Shown here: piece by piece, positions 15,579 through 24,281 of the stretch
Position numbering within the stretch: position 1 is the stretch's first letter
How the letters are laid out: each line of letters begins with the position of its first letter
Assembly (NCBI GenBank): GCA_031260665.1
Contig: JAISLD010000036.1
Coordinates: forward strand, 62,001-126,000
DNA length: 64,000 bases
Direction: 5' to 3'
DNA from: Oscillospiraceae bacterium
GTDB taxonomy: Bacteria; Bacillota; Clostridia; Oscillospirales; Ruminococcaceae
Program-made: the position numbers and the translations under genes
The notes under the pieces: generated by a model
Told to the model about the DNA's origin: nothing
What the model saw: only the letters and a program-made list of their open reading frames with translations
Databases searched by the model: none

Positions 15579-17306
15579 ATGTCATTAGACGGAACATTCT
15601 TACGGTTAACAATAAACGAACTCGCTTCAATGGGACTGATAGGCGCAAGACTTGACAAGGTGACGCAGCCCACTGCCAACGAAATCATCATCAGCTTTCG
15701 CTTTGGGGGCGGCAACCTGCGCCTTTTGTTCTCCGCGAACGCCGTGTCTGCCCGTATCGGTTCTACAGAACGCGTGGTCGAGGGGGGCGGCACACCGCCG
15801 CTTTTCTGCACGCTTCTTCGCAAGTATCTGCTTGGCGGCAGAGTGACGGCGATAAGGCAAGACGGAGCGGAACGCGTGGTTTGCTTTGACATCTCATCGA
15901 CTGATGAACTCGGTGAGCTGCAGAACCTCACACTCGTCACCGAGATAATGGGTCGTGCTTCCAATATCATACTGATTCGTGATAACGGCGTCATCATCGA
16001 CAGTGTTCGGCGGACAACAGGCGGCGAAAGCGCGCGACGAATCTTGCCGGGTGCCGTTTACGAACCACCAACACGGACAGACCGCGTCTGCTTGTTTGAC
16101 TTTAATAATTCTGATAACAAAGACAAGTTGTTCTCGCTATTAACAAACAGCGATGAAGAGAAGCTGTCGCGTTCGCTTCTCGCTTCGGTTGAGGGGATAT
16201 GCCCGTTGTTCGCAAGAGAAGCCGCTTATTACACGCTTCGTGACACGAACGGCACAACCGCCGACTTGTTAGGCGACAACTCACGACGTGAAAGGCTCGC
16301 GTTCTTCCTTGGCAACGCGGTCAAGCACGCGTCGCCGACTGTCGTCTATGACGACAGCGGTAAACCGAAAGACTTCACGTTCGTGAACATCGAGCAATAT
16401 GGCGGCACGGTGAGGACTGTGACGGCAGGGTCGTTCAATGAACTGCTTAACGGCTTCTTCTCGCTTCGTGACGAAGCGGAGCAGGCAAAGCAAAGCGGCG
16501 CGGAACTCTCGAAGTTGCTTCTCGTTTTATATGAGCGGCTTTGCCGCAAACTTGAGGCGCAAAAGACTGAACTCGCGGCGTGTGTCGCCAAGAACGACAA
16601 GAAAATCAGCGGCGACTTGATAATGAACAGCTTGTTCACCATGAAGAAAGGCGACAGTGAGCTGACCACCACTCACTATGAAACAGGCGAGGAGATAACG
16701 ATTCCGCTTGACACTCGGTTGACTCCGCAAGAGAACGCCCTCCGTTACTACAAAGACTATCGTAGGCTTGACACAGCGGAGAAAACGCTGACCAAGCTGA
16801 TTGCAAGCGGTGAGGAAGAGCTGGTCTACCTTGAAAGCGTGTTCGACGAAGTGACGCGAGCCAAACTGAAAGCGGAATTTGCCGAGATACGCGGAGAACT
16901 TGCGGCGACAGGATTCCTGAAGAAGTCGGCACTGAAAAAGGGCGAGAAGAAACAGAGGGCGTTGCCTCCGCTGAAGTACGAACACGGTGGGTTCGAGATA
17001 CTTGTGGGTCGCAACAATATCCAAAACGACCAACTGACACTAAAGACGGCCGACCCGAAAGACCTGTGGCTTCACACCAAGAACATACCGGGCAGCCACG
17101 TCATTCTAAAGACAAACGGCAAGACACTGACAGACGACGTTGTCGTCACGGCGGCGAAAATCGCGGCAAAGCACTCAAAGGCAAGCGGCGGCACGAACGT
17201 GCCTGTTGACTGCGTGGAAGTGCGCTTCGTGAAGAAACCGGCGGGGTCAAAACCCGGGAAAGTGATATTCACGCACAACAAGACGCTTTATGTAACGCCT
17301 GATTAA
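15579..17306 (+). CDS. rqcH: Ribosome quality control protein RqcH (NFACT family)
   Basis: Binds stalled 50S subunits with peptidyl-tRNA and recruits tRNA-Ala to add C-terminal alanine tails that mark the chain for degradation. The 575 residues show the NFACT-N domain (1-200, with LNELASMGLIGARLDK-like start and TEIMGRASNIILI), a central coiled-coil/HhH region, and the NFACT-R domain with GFEILVGRNNIQNDQLTLK, DLWLHTKNIPGSHVIL and AAKHSKASGGTNVPVD. Older annotations call it a fibronectin-binding protein. It stands alone between two repeat elements. Confidence 0.95.
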   Translation: MSLDGTFLRLTINELASMGLIGARLDKVTQPTANEIIISFRFGGGNLRLLFSANAVSARIGSTERVVEGGGTPPLFCTLLRKYLLGGRVTAIRQDGAERVVCFDISSTDELGELQNLTLVTEIMGRASNIILIRDNGVIIDSVRRTTGGESARRILPGAVYEPPTRTDRVCLFDFNNSDNKDKLFSLLTNSDEEKLSRSLLASVEGICPLFAREAAYYTLRDTNGTTADLLGDNSRRERLAFFLGNAVKHASPTVVYDDSGKPKDFTFVNIEQYGGTVRTVTAGSFNELLNGFFSLRDEAEQAKQSGAELSKLLLVLYERLCRKLEAQKTELAACVAKNDKKISGDLIMNSLFTMKKGDSELTTTHYETGEEITIPLDTRLTPQENALRYYKDYRRLDTAEKTLTKLIASGEEELVYLESVFDEVTRAKLKAEFAEIRGELAATGFLKKSALKKGEKKQRALPPLKYEHGGFEILVGRNNIQNDQLTLKTADPKDLWLHTKNIPGSHVILKTNGKTLTDDVVVTAAKIAAKHSKASGGTNVPVDCVEVRFVKKPAGSKPGKVIFTHNKTLYVTPD

Positions 17307-17316
17307 CCAATTGAAA

Positions 17317-17412
17317 TATACCAAAGGCCATACCCCTCAGGGCAGAGGCGGGCGACCGGAAAGTCCTTGCCGCTCCCGCAGGAGCGGAATCTTTGCGAAA
17401 CAACTTGTTTAG
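17317..17412 (+). repeat. Family A intergenic repeat (full length)
   Basis: A nearly complete copy: ACCAAAGGCCATACCCCTC, then GGGCAGAGGCGGGCGACCGG, AAAGTCCTTGCCGCTCCCGC and AGGAGCGGAATCTTTG. Copies with the same order of blocks lie near 20334, 54039 (inverted), 60597 (inverted) and 63188. It fills the gap between rqcH and coaX. Confidence 0.8.
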
Positions 17413-17444
17413 GTTGTTGACAAAAAAGAAAGAGCCACAACGAT

Positions 17445-18209
17445 ATGCTTCTGACAATCGACATAGGAAACACAAACATCGTGTTCGCCGTGTATGACGG
17501 CGAACAACAACGCTTCGAGTCGCGAATGGACACAGACGTGAAGCGTATGCCCGACCAATACGCCGTTTATCTCTCCGAAATAATGCGAATGAACAGGCTT
17601 CACACCCAAGTGGTGACCGAGAGCATTATCTCGTCGGTTGTTCCGCTTGCTGTTCAGCCGCTTGTTTCAGCGGTGAAGAAGCTGTTCGGCACCGATAGCC
17701 TAATCGTCGGTCCCGGTGTGAAGAACGGGCTGAATATCCGCATTGACGACCCGTCGTCAGTCGGCGGCGACCTTGTCTCTGCTTGTGTGGCGGCGAAAGC
17801 GAAGTATCCGCTGCCGCTTATTGTCGCCGACCTTGGCACCGCAACGAAAATCCTCGCGGTTGACGGCGGCGGCAACTTCATAGGCGGTGCGCTTTATCCG
17901 GGGGTGCGCGTCTGCTCTGAGAGCTTGTCGGGAAGCACCGCGCTTCTGCCGTCAATCACGGCGGAAGGCACAGTGAAAGCGATTGAAGCGGAAACAGCCG
18001 CTTGCATGAAAAGCGGGATTATCCTCGGCACAGCGGCAATGCTTGACGGTATGATTAGCCGAATGGACAAGGAACTCGGCGGTATCAAGACAGCGGTTAT
18101 CACAGGCGGGCACGCCGCCGTTATTCTTCCTCACTGTGAAACCAAGTTTGTTCACGATGGCACGCTTGTGTCTTACGGGCTGAAGATAATAAACGATAAG
18201 AATAGATAA
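17445..18209 (+). CDS. coaX: Type III pantothenate kinase
   Basis: Phosphorylates pantothenate, the first committed step of coenzyme A synthesis. The 254-residue protein has the ASKHA fold signatures: MLLTIDIGNTNIVFAVYDG (phosphate loop), VGPGVKNGLNIRIDDPSSVGGDLVS with the pantothenate site, IVADLGTATKILAVDGGG (phosphate-2) and GGALYPGVRV. CoaX is feedback-insensitive and has high Km for ATP, unlike CoaA. No other CoA gene is nearby. Confidence 0.96.
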   Translation: MLLTIDIGNTNIVFAVYDGEQQRFESRMDTDVKRMPDQYAVYLSEIMRMNRLHTQVVTESIISSVVPLAVQPLVSAVKKLFGTDSLIVGPGVKNGLNIRIDDPSSVGGDLVSACVAAKAKYPLPLIVADLGTATKILAVDGGGNFIGGALYPGVRVCSESLSGSTALLPSITAEGTVKAIEAETAACMKSGIILGTAAMLDGMISRMDKELGGIKTAVITGGHAAVILPHCETKFVHDGTLVSYGLKIINDKNR

Positions 18210-18240
18210 GAACACGAATAAATGATAAGTGAGGTGACTT

Positions 18241-19518
18241 ATGTCAGAACTGTCTTACATCGAAACGCTCTGTCACCGTGTGAAGCACGCTGAGGGCGAC
18301 ACCGCGGCACTTCATTCGTCACACAAGAACAAGGTGCTGCTGCACCTCGCCGAACTTCTTGACGAACGGCGCGCAAACATCATTGCGGCAAACAAACTTG
18401 ACCTTGACAACGCCACCAAGGCAAACCTGCCCGAATCGTTCATTGAACGGCTGACACTTGACGGCAAGCGGATAACGACGATGATTGAGGGGCTTCACGG
18501 GGTTGCGGCTCTTGCCGACCCTATCGGCGAGGTCATTGGGGGCAATGTGCTTGACAACGGGCTGAAGATAGTGAAACGCCGCGTTCCTATCGGAACAATC
18601 GGCATTATCTATGAATCACGACCGAACGTCACCGTCGATTCGTTCGCGCTGTGCCTCAAGTCGGGCAACTGCGCCGTGCTTCGGGGCGGAAAAGAAGCGA
18701 TAAACACAAACAAAAAGCTGATGGAGCTGATACGCCGCGCCTTGATGTTCGGTGAAGCGAACCCAAACTCAGCGGCACTTGTTGAGGACACGTCAAGAGA
18801 AGCGGCGGCTGAGTTTATGCGGCAGAACGCCTATATCGACGCGCTTATCCCGCGTGGGGGCAAGGGCTTGATTGACGCGGTGGTGAGGAACTCGACCGTC
18901 CCTGTCATTCAAACAGGTGCGGGGAACTGCCACTTGTATGTGGACGAATCAGCCGAACTCGATATGGCAATCAAGATTGCCGACAACGCGAAGCGGCAAC
19001 GCCCAAGCGTCTGCAACTCCATTGAAACGCTGTTGGTTCACGAAAAGATTGCCCCGCTGTTTCTTCCACGGATAGCGGAGCTGTGGAACACGCCCCCGGT
19101 GATGACGCTTTATGCCGATGAAGTTTCGACGAAGATAATCCGCGACTTCGCGTTTATCAACGCGGCGCGCGATGTGACCGACGACGATTTCTACAAAGAA
19201 TACAACAACTATGAGATAGCGATAAAGGTGGTTGAGGACTTTGAGGAAGCGGTGGCCCACATAAACAAGTACGGCACCAAGCACAGCGAGTGCATTGTGA
19301 CAAGCAATATGCGAAACGCCGAACGCTTTCAAGACCGTGTGGACGCCGCCGCCGTCTATGTCAACGCGTCAACGCGGTTCACCGACGGTTTTCAGTTTGG
19401 AATGGGCGCGGAAATAGGAATCAGCAACCAAAAACTTCACGCACGCGGTCCGCTTGGGCTGACGGAACTCACCACCTACAAGTACCTCATAAGCGGCGAC
19501 GGTCAAGTAAGAATATAA
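18241..19518 (+). CDS. proA: Glutamate-5-semialdehyde dehydrogenase (gamma-glutamyl phosphate reductase)
   Basis: Second enzyme of proline synthesis: NADPH-dependent reduction of glutamyl 5-phosphate. The 425 residues include IGVIYESRP-like GTIGIIYESRPNVTVDSF, LKSGNCAVLRGGKEA, the catalytic Cys in RPSVCNSIETLLVHE, and the C-terminal DGFQFGMGAEIGISNQKLHARGP. GAGGTG just upstream of the ATG is a good ribosome binding site. proB and proC are not adjacent, so the proline genes are split. It is followed after 15 bases by a membrane protein of unknown function. Confidence 0.97.
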   Translation: MSELSYIETLCHRVKHAEGDTAALHSSHKNKVLLHLAELLDERRANIIAANKLDLDNATKANLPESFIERLTLDGKRITTMIEGLHGVAALADPIGEVIGGNVLDNGLKIVKRRVPIGTIGIIYESRPNVTVDSFALCLKSGNCAVLRGGKEAINTNKKLMELIRRALMFGEANPNSAALVEDTSREAAAEFMRQNAYIDALIPRGGKGLIDAVVRNSTVPVIQTGAGNCHLYVDESAELDMAIKIADNAKRQRPSVCNSIETLLVHEKIAPLFLPRIAELWNTPPVMTLYADEVSTKIIRDFAFINAARDVTDDDFYKEYNNYEIAIKVVEDFEEAVAHINKYGTKHSECIVTSNMRNAERFQDRVDAAAVYVNASTRFTDGFQFGMGAEIGISNQKLHARGPLGLTELTTYKYLISGDGQVRI

Positions 19519-19533
19519 CAAGGACACCAACGA

Positions 19534-20328
19534 ATGAACAGCGGCAACAACTACGACAACCTCTATCCCGAAAAGAATATCCTTGAGAGCCTGAGCGGAA
19601 CAATCGAGGAGATGACGCCTTCGGATTACGCGTTCCCTGAACCCGAAGAAACAAAAGACGAGCAACTGCCCGTCTCAAAGACGCGAGAGCGGCTGATGTT
19701 TGCTTTGGGGCTTGCCATATCTCTGCTTGCGATAATCGGGCTGATAAACACGGCAATCTTCTCGGTTCACTTGGTCGGTGATATCCAAGGGAAAACCAAG
19801 CTGAAAAACGAGGTTGCACGGTTTGTTTACCCTGTCGTAATTGTCGACGCACCGGGCTTTACGGGTGCGGCGAACCTGTTGCCGCGCACCGTTGTGTCAA
19901 CCTCGGTCTGGAAAGTTATCCTTGAGGGCAACACCGCTGAATACGAGAAAACCGTTGACTTTATGGTGGTGCCCGCCGCTGACGTGGAAGCGGCTGCCGC
20001 TGAACTCTACGGGACAATCACGGTGGAACACCAGACTATCGATGAGGTTGACATCATCTTTGAATACGACCCGACACGGAACTCTTACATAGTGCCCGAG
20101 AACCCCCGCTACTTCTCTTACACGCCGTCTGTTGACACGGTGCAGAACATCGGCGACAAGATAATCGCGACTGTCGCTTATATCGCGCCCAGTCCCCTTG
20201 AGGTGATGAACCCAAGCTATAACAATCCCCCCGTTAAGTCAATGATTTACACCATAACTCGAACGGGGGACACTATGAGGATTGACAGCCTTGAGATTAA
20301 ACTGAACGAAGTGCAGTACGGCAATTAG
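19534..20328 (+). CDS. Uncharacterized single-pass membrane protein
   Basis: Not recognised. The 264-residue protein has an acidic cytoplasmic N-terminus (1-48), one transmembrane segment (about 53-75, MFALGLAISLLAIIGLINTA) and an extracytoplasmic domain of about 185 residues rich in beta-strand-like alternation (VDIIFEYDPTRNSYIVPENP, KSMIYTITRTGDTMRIDSLEI). It has no cysteines and no catalytic motif is evident. It lies 15 bases downstream of proA and is followed by a repeat element. An anchored extracellular domain is all that can be inferred. Confidence 0.7.
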   Translation: MNSGNNYDNLYPEKNILESLSGTIEEMTPSDYAFPEPEETKDEQLPVSKTRERLMFALGLAISLLAIIGLINTAIFSVHLVGDIQGKTKLKNEVARFVYPVVIVDAPGFTGAANLLPRTVVSTSVWKVILEGNTAEYEKTVDFMVVPAADVEAAAAELYGTITVEHQTIDEVDIIFEYDPTRNSYIVPENPRYFSYTPSVDTVQNIGDKIIATVAYIAPSPLEVMNPSYNNPPVKSMIYTITRTGDTMRIDSLEIKLNEVQYGN

Positions 20329-20333
20329 TCGGT

Positions 20334-20410
20334 GCCATACCGAAGGTCATACCCTCGGGGCACAGGCGGGCGACCGAAACGACTCAGTCGGCGCCCTTGC
20401 CGTGTGGTTG
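20334..20410 (+). repeat. Family A intergenic repeat (variant)
   Basis: Family A blocks ACCGAAGGTCATACC, CTCGGGGCACAGGCGGGCGA and GCCCTTGCCG are present. The middle stem differs from other copies (CCGAAACGACTCAGTCGG), again forming a palindrome. It lies between two convergent genes and ends beside the mazF stop codon. Confidence 0.75.
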
Positions 20411-20414
20411 CTCG

Positions 20415-20765
20415 TTAAACCGCGCCAAGTCCGAAGCTGACGCTTAACGCGTCGTCTACCTGCTTCATCGACGAACCGTCGAGTTCGCCCATTCTCTCAC
20501 GCAGGCGGCGTTTGTCGAGGGTGCGCACCTGCTCAAGCAAGACAATCGAGTCTTTCGCAAGACCGCAACCCTCTGAACTGAGCGAGATGTGTGTCGGCAG
20601 CCGCGACTTGTCTTTCTGGCTTGTTATCGCTGCCGCGATGACGGTGGGGCTGTGCTTGTTGCCCGTGTCGTTCTGCACAATCAGCACAGGGCGCATTCCC
20701 CCTTGTTCTGACCCTACCACGGGGCTTAAGTCGGCGTAATATATCTCGCCACGTTTGATGTACAT
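20415..20765 (-). CDS. MazF/PemK family endoribonuclease toxin (no adjacent antitoxin)
   Basis: Small ribonuclease that cuts mRNA at short sequence motifs. The 116 residues include YIKRGEIYYADLSPVVGSEQGG with the MRPVLIVQND block, and IAAAITSQKDKSRLPTHI; these hold the conserved Arg and the Thr/Ser of the active site. It most resembles the Bacillus NdoA (EndoA) branch. The start at 20763-20765 has AAAGGGGA upstream; an ATG 18 bases earlier has none. A MazE-like antitoxin should lie just upstream on the same strand, but that DNA carries the divergent mscL gene, so the toxin is solitary here. Confidence 0.88.
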   Translation of the reverse strand: MYIKRGEIYYADLSPVVGSEQGGMRPVLIVQNDTGNKHSPTVIAAAITSQKDKSRLPTHISLSSEGCGLAKDSIVLLEQVRTLDKRRLRERMGELDGSSMKQVDDALSVSFGLGAV

Positions 20766-20852
20766 AGGTACGTCCCCTTTCACTTCAAGTATAAGTTTAT
20801 AATCTTATTTTTGACAGTGAAAGGAAATTTATACAACTTAAATGGAGAAACA

Positions 20853-21293
20853 ATGCAAGACACCCCCGAAACCCCAAAGAAATCAATCACGCGGGAGTTC
20901 CGCGAGTTTATATCAAAAGGCAACGCGATTGACCTCGCTGTCGGTATGATAATCGGCTCGGCGTTCACCGCTATTGTCAACTCACTTGTCAATTCGATTA
21001 TCAATCCGTTTCTTGCCGCGATAATCCACGCGTTTGTATCACTGTTTCCGTTTTACGGCAGGATAGTCAACTCTGCTGTTTGGATACATACAGGCGACTT
21101 TCTCGGTGCTGTGCTTAGGTTTTTGGCGATTGCTTTGGTGGTGTTTGTGCTTGTCAAGGTCATCAATCTCGTGCAAAACCGTGCCGAGAAGAGCCTGAAG
21201 ATTGAGAAGCTGCCGACTAAACCGACTGAACTTGAGCTTCTCACTGAGATACGCGACTTGCTTAAAGCAAACGCTACATCGGAAACCGAATAA
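20853..21293 (+). CDS. mscL: Large-conductance mechanosensitive channel
   Basis: Pore protein that opens under membrane tension and releases solutes after osmotic downshock. The 146 residues start with the amphipathic N-helix EFREFISKGNAIDLAVGMIIGSAFTAIVNSLV, characteristic of MscL TM1. A periplasmic loop, TM2 (FLAIALVVFVLVKVINLV) and a C-terminal charged bundle (EKLPTKPTELELLTEIRDLL) follow. The start at 20853 follows GGAG; upstream in-frame codons lack a site. A strong terminator follows. Confidence 0.95.
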   Translation: MQDTPETPKKSITREFREFISKGNAIDLAVGMIIGSAFTAIVNSLVNSIINPFLAAIIHAFVSLFPFYGRIVNSAVWIHTGDFLGAVLRFLAIALVVFVLVKVINLVQNRAEKSLKIEKLPTKPTELELLTEIRDLLKANATSETE

Positions 21294-21299
21294 ACATAA

Positions 21300-21321
21300 C
21301 CCCCCGATTAACATCGGGGGG
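21300..21321 (+). terminator. mscL terminator
   Basis: A 9-bp stem CCCCCCGAT with loop TAAC and its complement, followed by GTGTTTATTT. It lies 7 bases past the mscL stop codon. A fragment of family A (about 21340-21376, inverted, TATTCCGCTTCTGCGGGAG) follows. Confidence 0.88.
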
Positions 21322-21387
21322 GTGTTTATTTGCAAGTATTCCGCTTCTGCGGGAGTGGCAAGGGCTTGGGGGGTTGTTGTTATAAAA

Positions 21388-22131
21388 TCAATCTTCTAAA
21401 TCTTCTAAATTAGAATACGGCTCGTTCGTGTAGAGCACGACAAGCCCTTTATCGGTTGTGTACGACACATCGGCATAGACCTCAAGGTACTGCCCTGTCA
21501 CCGCTGTTGAGGGGAAGATACCCGTTGTCTTTATGTCATAAGTGTAACGAATTGTCAGCCGTCCGTTGTTTCCTTTGAGGCGAAGATGATAGCTTCGCGA
21601 GTCGTTCAGATTGTCGGCAAGTGTCGTGAAATCCTCGCTAAGCACCTCGGGTTCGGCTTTCTTGTCGCCGTCGGATACCGTGTCCGCTTCAAAGTTGGAG
21701 AGAGCAAAGCCCGCAGATTCAATCTCGATGTGAACATTTGTCATATCAAACCGCGAATTTTCCTGTCCTTTATAATATTCTTGATTGAATCCCGCACCAA
21801 ACACGAACACGTTGTTTATCGGGTCGGCGACAACGGTGGTGAAGTAAAACGCGGGATAGAACTCGGGTGTGCCTGAAGCGAGAGCCGCGGCATAAATCTC
21901 GTCTTCGGAGAACTCAACAGCGACAAGCGACCCCTCGACCTTCTCGGCAAACGCGTCGGTGTCAACACCTGCGGCATAGAGCCGATGAATCACCATTTCG
22001 TTGCCTGTCGGGTTTTTCGTCGGTGTGTCGCGAACGAAGTTTATCTCGGGTACGGAGAACTCGCTTAACACGTAGAACGCGGTCACTCCGGCCACCACGA
22101 GAATCATAAATATAAAGAAAATTCTTCTCAT
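21388..22131 (-). CDS. Uncharacterized membrane-anchored protein
   Basis: Not recognised. The 247 residues begin with RRIFFIFMILVVAGVTAFYVL, a signal-anchor or signal peptide without a lipobox Cys. An extracytoplasmic domain follows, with acidic patches and alternating strands. There are no cysteines in the mature part. The C-terminus is very acidic (NLEDLED). It stands alone between the mscL terminator and a family C palindrome. It might be a secreted or anchored substrate-binding or wall-associated protein, but nothing in the sequence decides this. Confidence 0.7.
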   Translation of the reverse strand: MRRIFFIFMILVVAGVTAFYVLSEFSVPEINFVRDTPTKNPTGNEMVIHRLYAAGVDTDAFAEKVEGSLVAVEFSEDEIYAAALASGTPEFYPAFYFTTVVADPINNVFVFGAGFNQEYYKGQENSRFDMTNVHIEIESAGFALSNFEADTVSDGDKKAEPEVLSEDFTTLADNLNDSRSYHLRLKGNNGRLTIRYTYDIKTTGIFPSTAVTGQYLEVYADVSYTTDKGLVVLYTNEPYSNLEDLED

Positions 22132-22160
22132 ATCATCTCATCAACACAGGTGAAGCACTC

Positions 22161-22194
22161 GTGTTCTCTCTCCCACACAAGGGGAGAGAGAACG
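22161..22194. repeat. Family C palindrome
   Basis: GTGTTCTCTCTCCC pairs with GGGGAGAGAGAAC across a loop of ACACAA. It matches the hairpins near 4.0, 37.75 and 60.7 kb in sequence and size. It could terminate transcription of the FkbM gene, which ends just to the right. Confidence 0.7.
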
Positions 22195-22204
22195 CTAAGG
22201 TTTG

Positions 22205-23290
22205 TTATCGCGTGTCCGGCACGGACGACATTGCCACCAAGTTCAAGTCCCAACCCGGCAGGCTTTCGGTTTTGCGGAGATAGAACTTGTAGTCGGGGTT
22301 GAGGTCGTGGAGAAGCTCGGGGATACGAAGCAGGTCGTCACAGCGGTGATAGACAGCGACCATAAGCTTCGGCTTGGCGTTTCTTATCAGCTCCGCTCCG
22401 CCGAGAATAGCGGCTTCTTCCGCACCCTCGATGTCCATCTTGATATAAGTCGGCGTGTCGTCCTCACAAAGAGAGAGGATACTGCGGCAGTATATCTCGC
22501 GGGTTCTCCCCGAATCGGATATCTTGCCGTGCTTGCCCCCCGCCGCAAAGAAGTCGGTCGTGCCGTCGTGGTCGCTCACCGCGGCGTTGAACGCAAAGAA
22601 CTTGTCGAGTCCAAGCTGATAGAAGCGGCGGCGCAGCTTCATAAAGTTTTTCATATCGGGTTCAACCGCTGTGATACGGTGAAACTCGCCGCTTGTCATC
22701 TCAAGAAAATCCTGAACGGTGTCTCCGTCAAACGCGCCGAGGTCGAGATAAGACTCAGCACCGTCGGGGTCGAGCTGCAGAAGCGACAACATCTCGTACT
22801 TGTCGCTGTAACTGTTGCGAACGTAATCGAGGACACCCGACAAACGAAAGTCGATGATACAGTCGAACAGAAACTGCGACCACTCGTCGGCGAGAAGCCC
22901 ACGCACGCGTTCTATTCGCCGAATGTTTCGCTCGATGTAATCCTCGTTCCAGATACCGCCGCCGACAACAGGCAAGTCGGGCACGTAGAACTCGCACTGT
23001 GTGCTTAACTCGTAGATATCATCGAGAACCTCGGGCTTGTTTGTGCCGAACGCAAGCAAAACAATTGGGTCGGGGAAGTCGGCGAACATATCGTCGATAG
23101 TTGTGACCGTGAAGCCGCGAAACGACTGACCGCGTACGAACGAATCGCTTGCGCAGACACCTGACAGCGGCAAGCCGTACATCTCGAGAACCTCGGCAAT
23201 CTTGTCTGCGCCGTCGCCCATTCCGTAAAGGATAATCGGCTTGTCGTTCCCCGCGAGATAACTCCACAGGCTGAAAGTTTCTTGAAACAT
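22205..23290 (-). CDS. FkbM family methyltransferase
   Basis: The C-terminal half (about 185-355) is an S-adenosylmethionine-dependent methyltransferase of FkbM type: ESYLDLGAFDGDTVQDFLEM (cofactor loop), ITAVEPDMKNF, FFAAGGKHGKI, PTYIKMDIEGAEEAAILGGAELI. These O-methylate sugars or polyketides. The N-terminal part (1-140) has a Rossmann-like segment IILYGMGDGADKIAEVL, as in sugar-modifying proteins. The start at 23290 was chosen because a promoter lies between it and an upstream in-frame codon. The last residues (VPDTR) are encoded by a family B hairpin (GTCCGTGCCGGAC), so the C-terminus seems to be extended by a repeat. The substrate is unknown. Confidence 0.88.
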   Translation of the reverse strand: MFQETFSLWSYLAGNDKPIILYGMGDGADKIAEVLEMYGLPLSGVCASDSFVRGQSFRGFTVTTIDDMFADFPDPIVLLAFGTNKPEVLDDIYELSTQCEFYVPDLPVVGGGIWNEDYIERNIRRIERVRGLLADEWSQFLFDCIIDFRLSGVLDYVRNSYSDKYEMLSLLQLDPDGAESYLDLGAFDGDTVQDFLEMTSGEFHRITAVEPDMKNFMKLRRRFYQLGLDKFFAFNAAVSDHDGTTDFFAAGGKHGKISDSGRTREIYCRSILSLCEDDTPTYIKMDIEGAEEAAILGGAELIRNAKPKLMVAVYHRCDDLLRIPELLHDLNPDYKFYLRKTESLPGWDLNLVAMSSVPDTR

Positions 23291-23327
23291 CTTTATTCTC
23301 GGTTGGTATAGAGTACACTTGTGTTTA

Positions 23328-23357
23328 ATTATAACACAAGACACGCGTATATGTCAA
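23328..23357 (-). promoter_or_regulatory. Promoter of the FkbM gene
   Basis: On the minus strand TTGACA (23352-23357) and TATAAT (23328-23333) with an 18-base spacer. Transcription would start near 23321, about 30 bases before the chosen start codon. Confidence 0.83.
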
Positions 23358-23359
23358 CC

Positions 23360-23443
23360 GCCTCTCGCGGGGACAGGCAATAAGTTAATGGGATAAGTCT
23401 GTATAATAAAACAACACTCTCCCTTGAGGGGGAGGGTGTTGTT
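23360..23443. repeat. Family B unit followed by a family C-type hairpin
   Basis: GGGGACAGGCAATAAGTTAATGGG is a family B tail, here spanning about 23368-23391. It is followed by AACACTCTCCC and its complement GGGAGGGTGTT (23412-23442), which resembles family C. The second hairpin sits directly before the -35 box of the next gene. Confidence 0.65.
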
Positions 23444-23445
23444 TG

Positions 23446-23474
23446 TTGACATTTGTTTCACATTATGTTATAAT
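23446..23474 (+). promoter_or_regulatory. Promoter of the hemolysin III gene
   Basis: TTGACA (23446-23451) and TATAAT (23469-23474) are separated by 17 bases. The start codon at 23502 follows after a short leader containing AAGGA. Confidence 0.87.
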
Positions 23475-23501
23475 AACCCGATTAAACTCCAAGGACATGA
23501 T

Positions 23502-24191
23502 ATGAAACCAATGAAACCAAAGAAGCCTCACAAGAAAGAAGAGCGGACACCGACAGACGCTCTGCGGCTTTATTCGGCATTGACACACGGGATCGGGGCG
23601 TGGCTCGCTTCAATTGCCGTGGCTGTGCTTATCTTTTGGGCGGCAATGACAGGCTCTGCTTGGCAAGTCGTCAGCTTCTCTGTCTACGGGTTCACGCTGA
23701 TTGCCCTTTACACCGCAAGCACGCTTTATCACAGCTTGCGGCTTCGCCCCTCGCGCCGACTGACACTCCGCAAACTCGACCACGTGATGATTTACATGCT
23801 CATCGCGGGGACATACACACCGATATGTCTTGTGTCGCTTCGCGAGCAAAAGGCGTGGGGCTGGGCAATTTTCGGGGTGATTTGGGGCGTTGCTTTGATT
23901 GGTGCGGTCGTCAAACTCTGCGTAAAGAACCCACCTCGCGGTATTTCCACCGCCACATATCTCCTTATGGGTTGGCTTGTCATCGTGGTGATAATCCCGC
24001 TGGTCAAAGTTATGACGACGACTTCGCTTGTGCTTCTTGGCGCGGGCGGCTTGTGCTATACGGTCGGCGCGATTCTCTACGCACTGAAGTGGCCGAAGAA
24101 AGACAGCAAGTACTTCGGGTTTCACGAGGTGTTTCATATCTTTGTGCTTCTTGGGAGCGTCTGCCATTATATCATGATGTTTTTTCTTTAG
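23502..24191 (+). CDS. Hemolysin III family (PAQR) membrane protein
   Basis: Seven-helix membrane protein of the progestin/adipoQ receptor superfamily (YqfA/TrhA/HlyIII). Conserved metal-site motifs are present: LYSALTHGIGAWLAS (His in TM1), STLYHSL, LDHVMIYMLIAGTYTP, and FGFHEVFHIFVLLGSVCHY near the C-terminus. The 229-residue protein has a lysine-rich N-terminus. In bacteria the family is linked to membrane homeostasis; a true hemolysin activity is doubtful. The start was chosen downstream of the promoter, with AAGGA before it. It is monocistronic. Confidence 0.93.
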   Translation: MKPMKPKKPHKKEERTPTDALRLYSALTHGIGAWLASIAVAVLIFWAAMTGSAWQVVSFSVYGFTLIALYTASTLYHSLRLRPSRRLTLRKLDHVMIYMLIAGTYTPICLVSLREQKAWGWAIFGVIWGVALIGAVVKLCVKNPPRGISTATYLLMGWLVIVVIIPLVKVMTTTSLVLLGAGGLCYTVGAILYALKWPKKDSKYFGFHEVFHIFVLLGSVCHYIMMFFL

Positions 24192-24234
24192 TCGCGGCGC
24201 GACAGGCAATAGGGTTGATGGATAAAGCCGCGCC
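24192..24234 (+). repeat. Family B repeat
   Basis: The hairpin GTCGC-GGC-GCGAC is followed by the conserved tail AGGCAATAGGGTTGATGG. Both stem arms differ from the common GTCCG/CGGAC in a compensating manner. The element abuts the stop codon of the hemolysin III gene. Confidence 0.75.
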
Positions 24235-24281
24235 AAACAAAGCTTTTCACAATGTTACACAACGCCGCAAAAAGCAAATTG

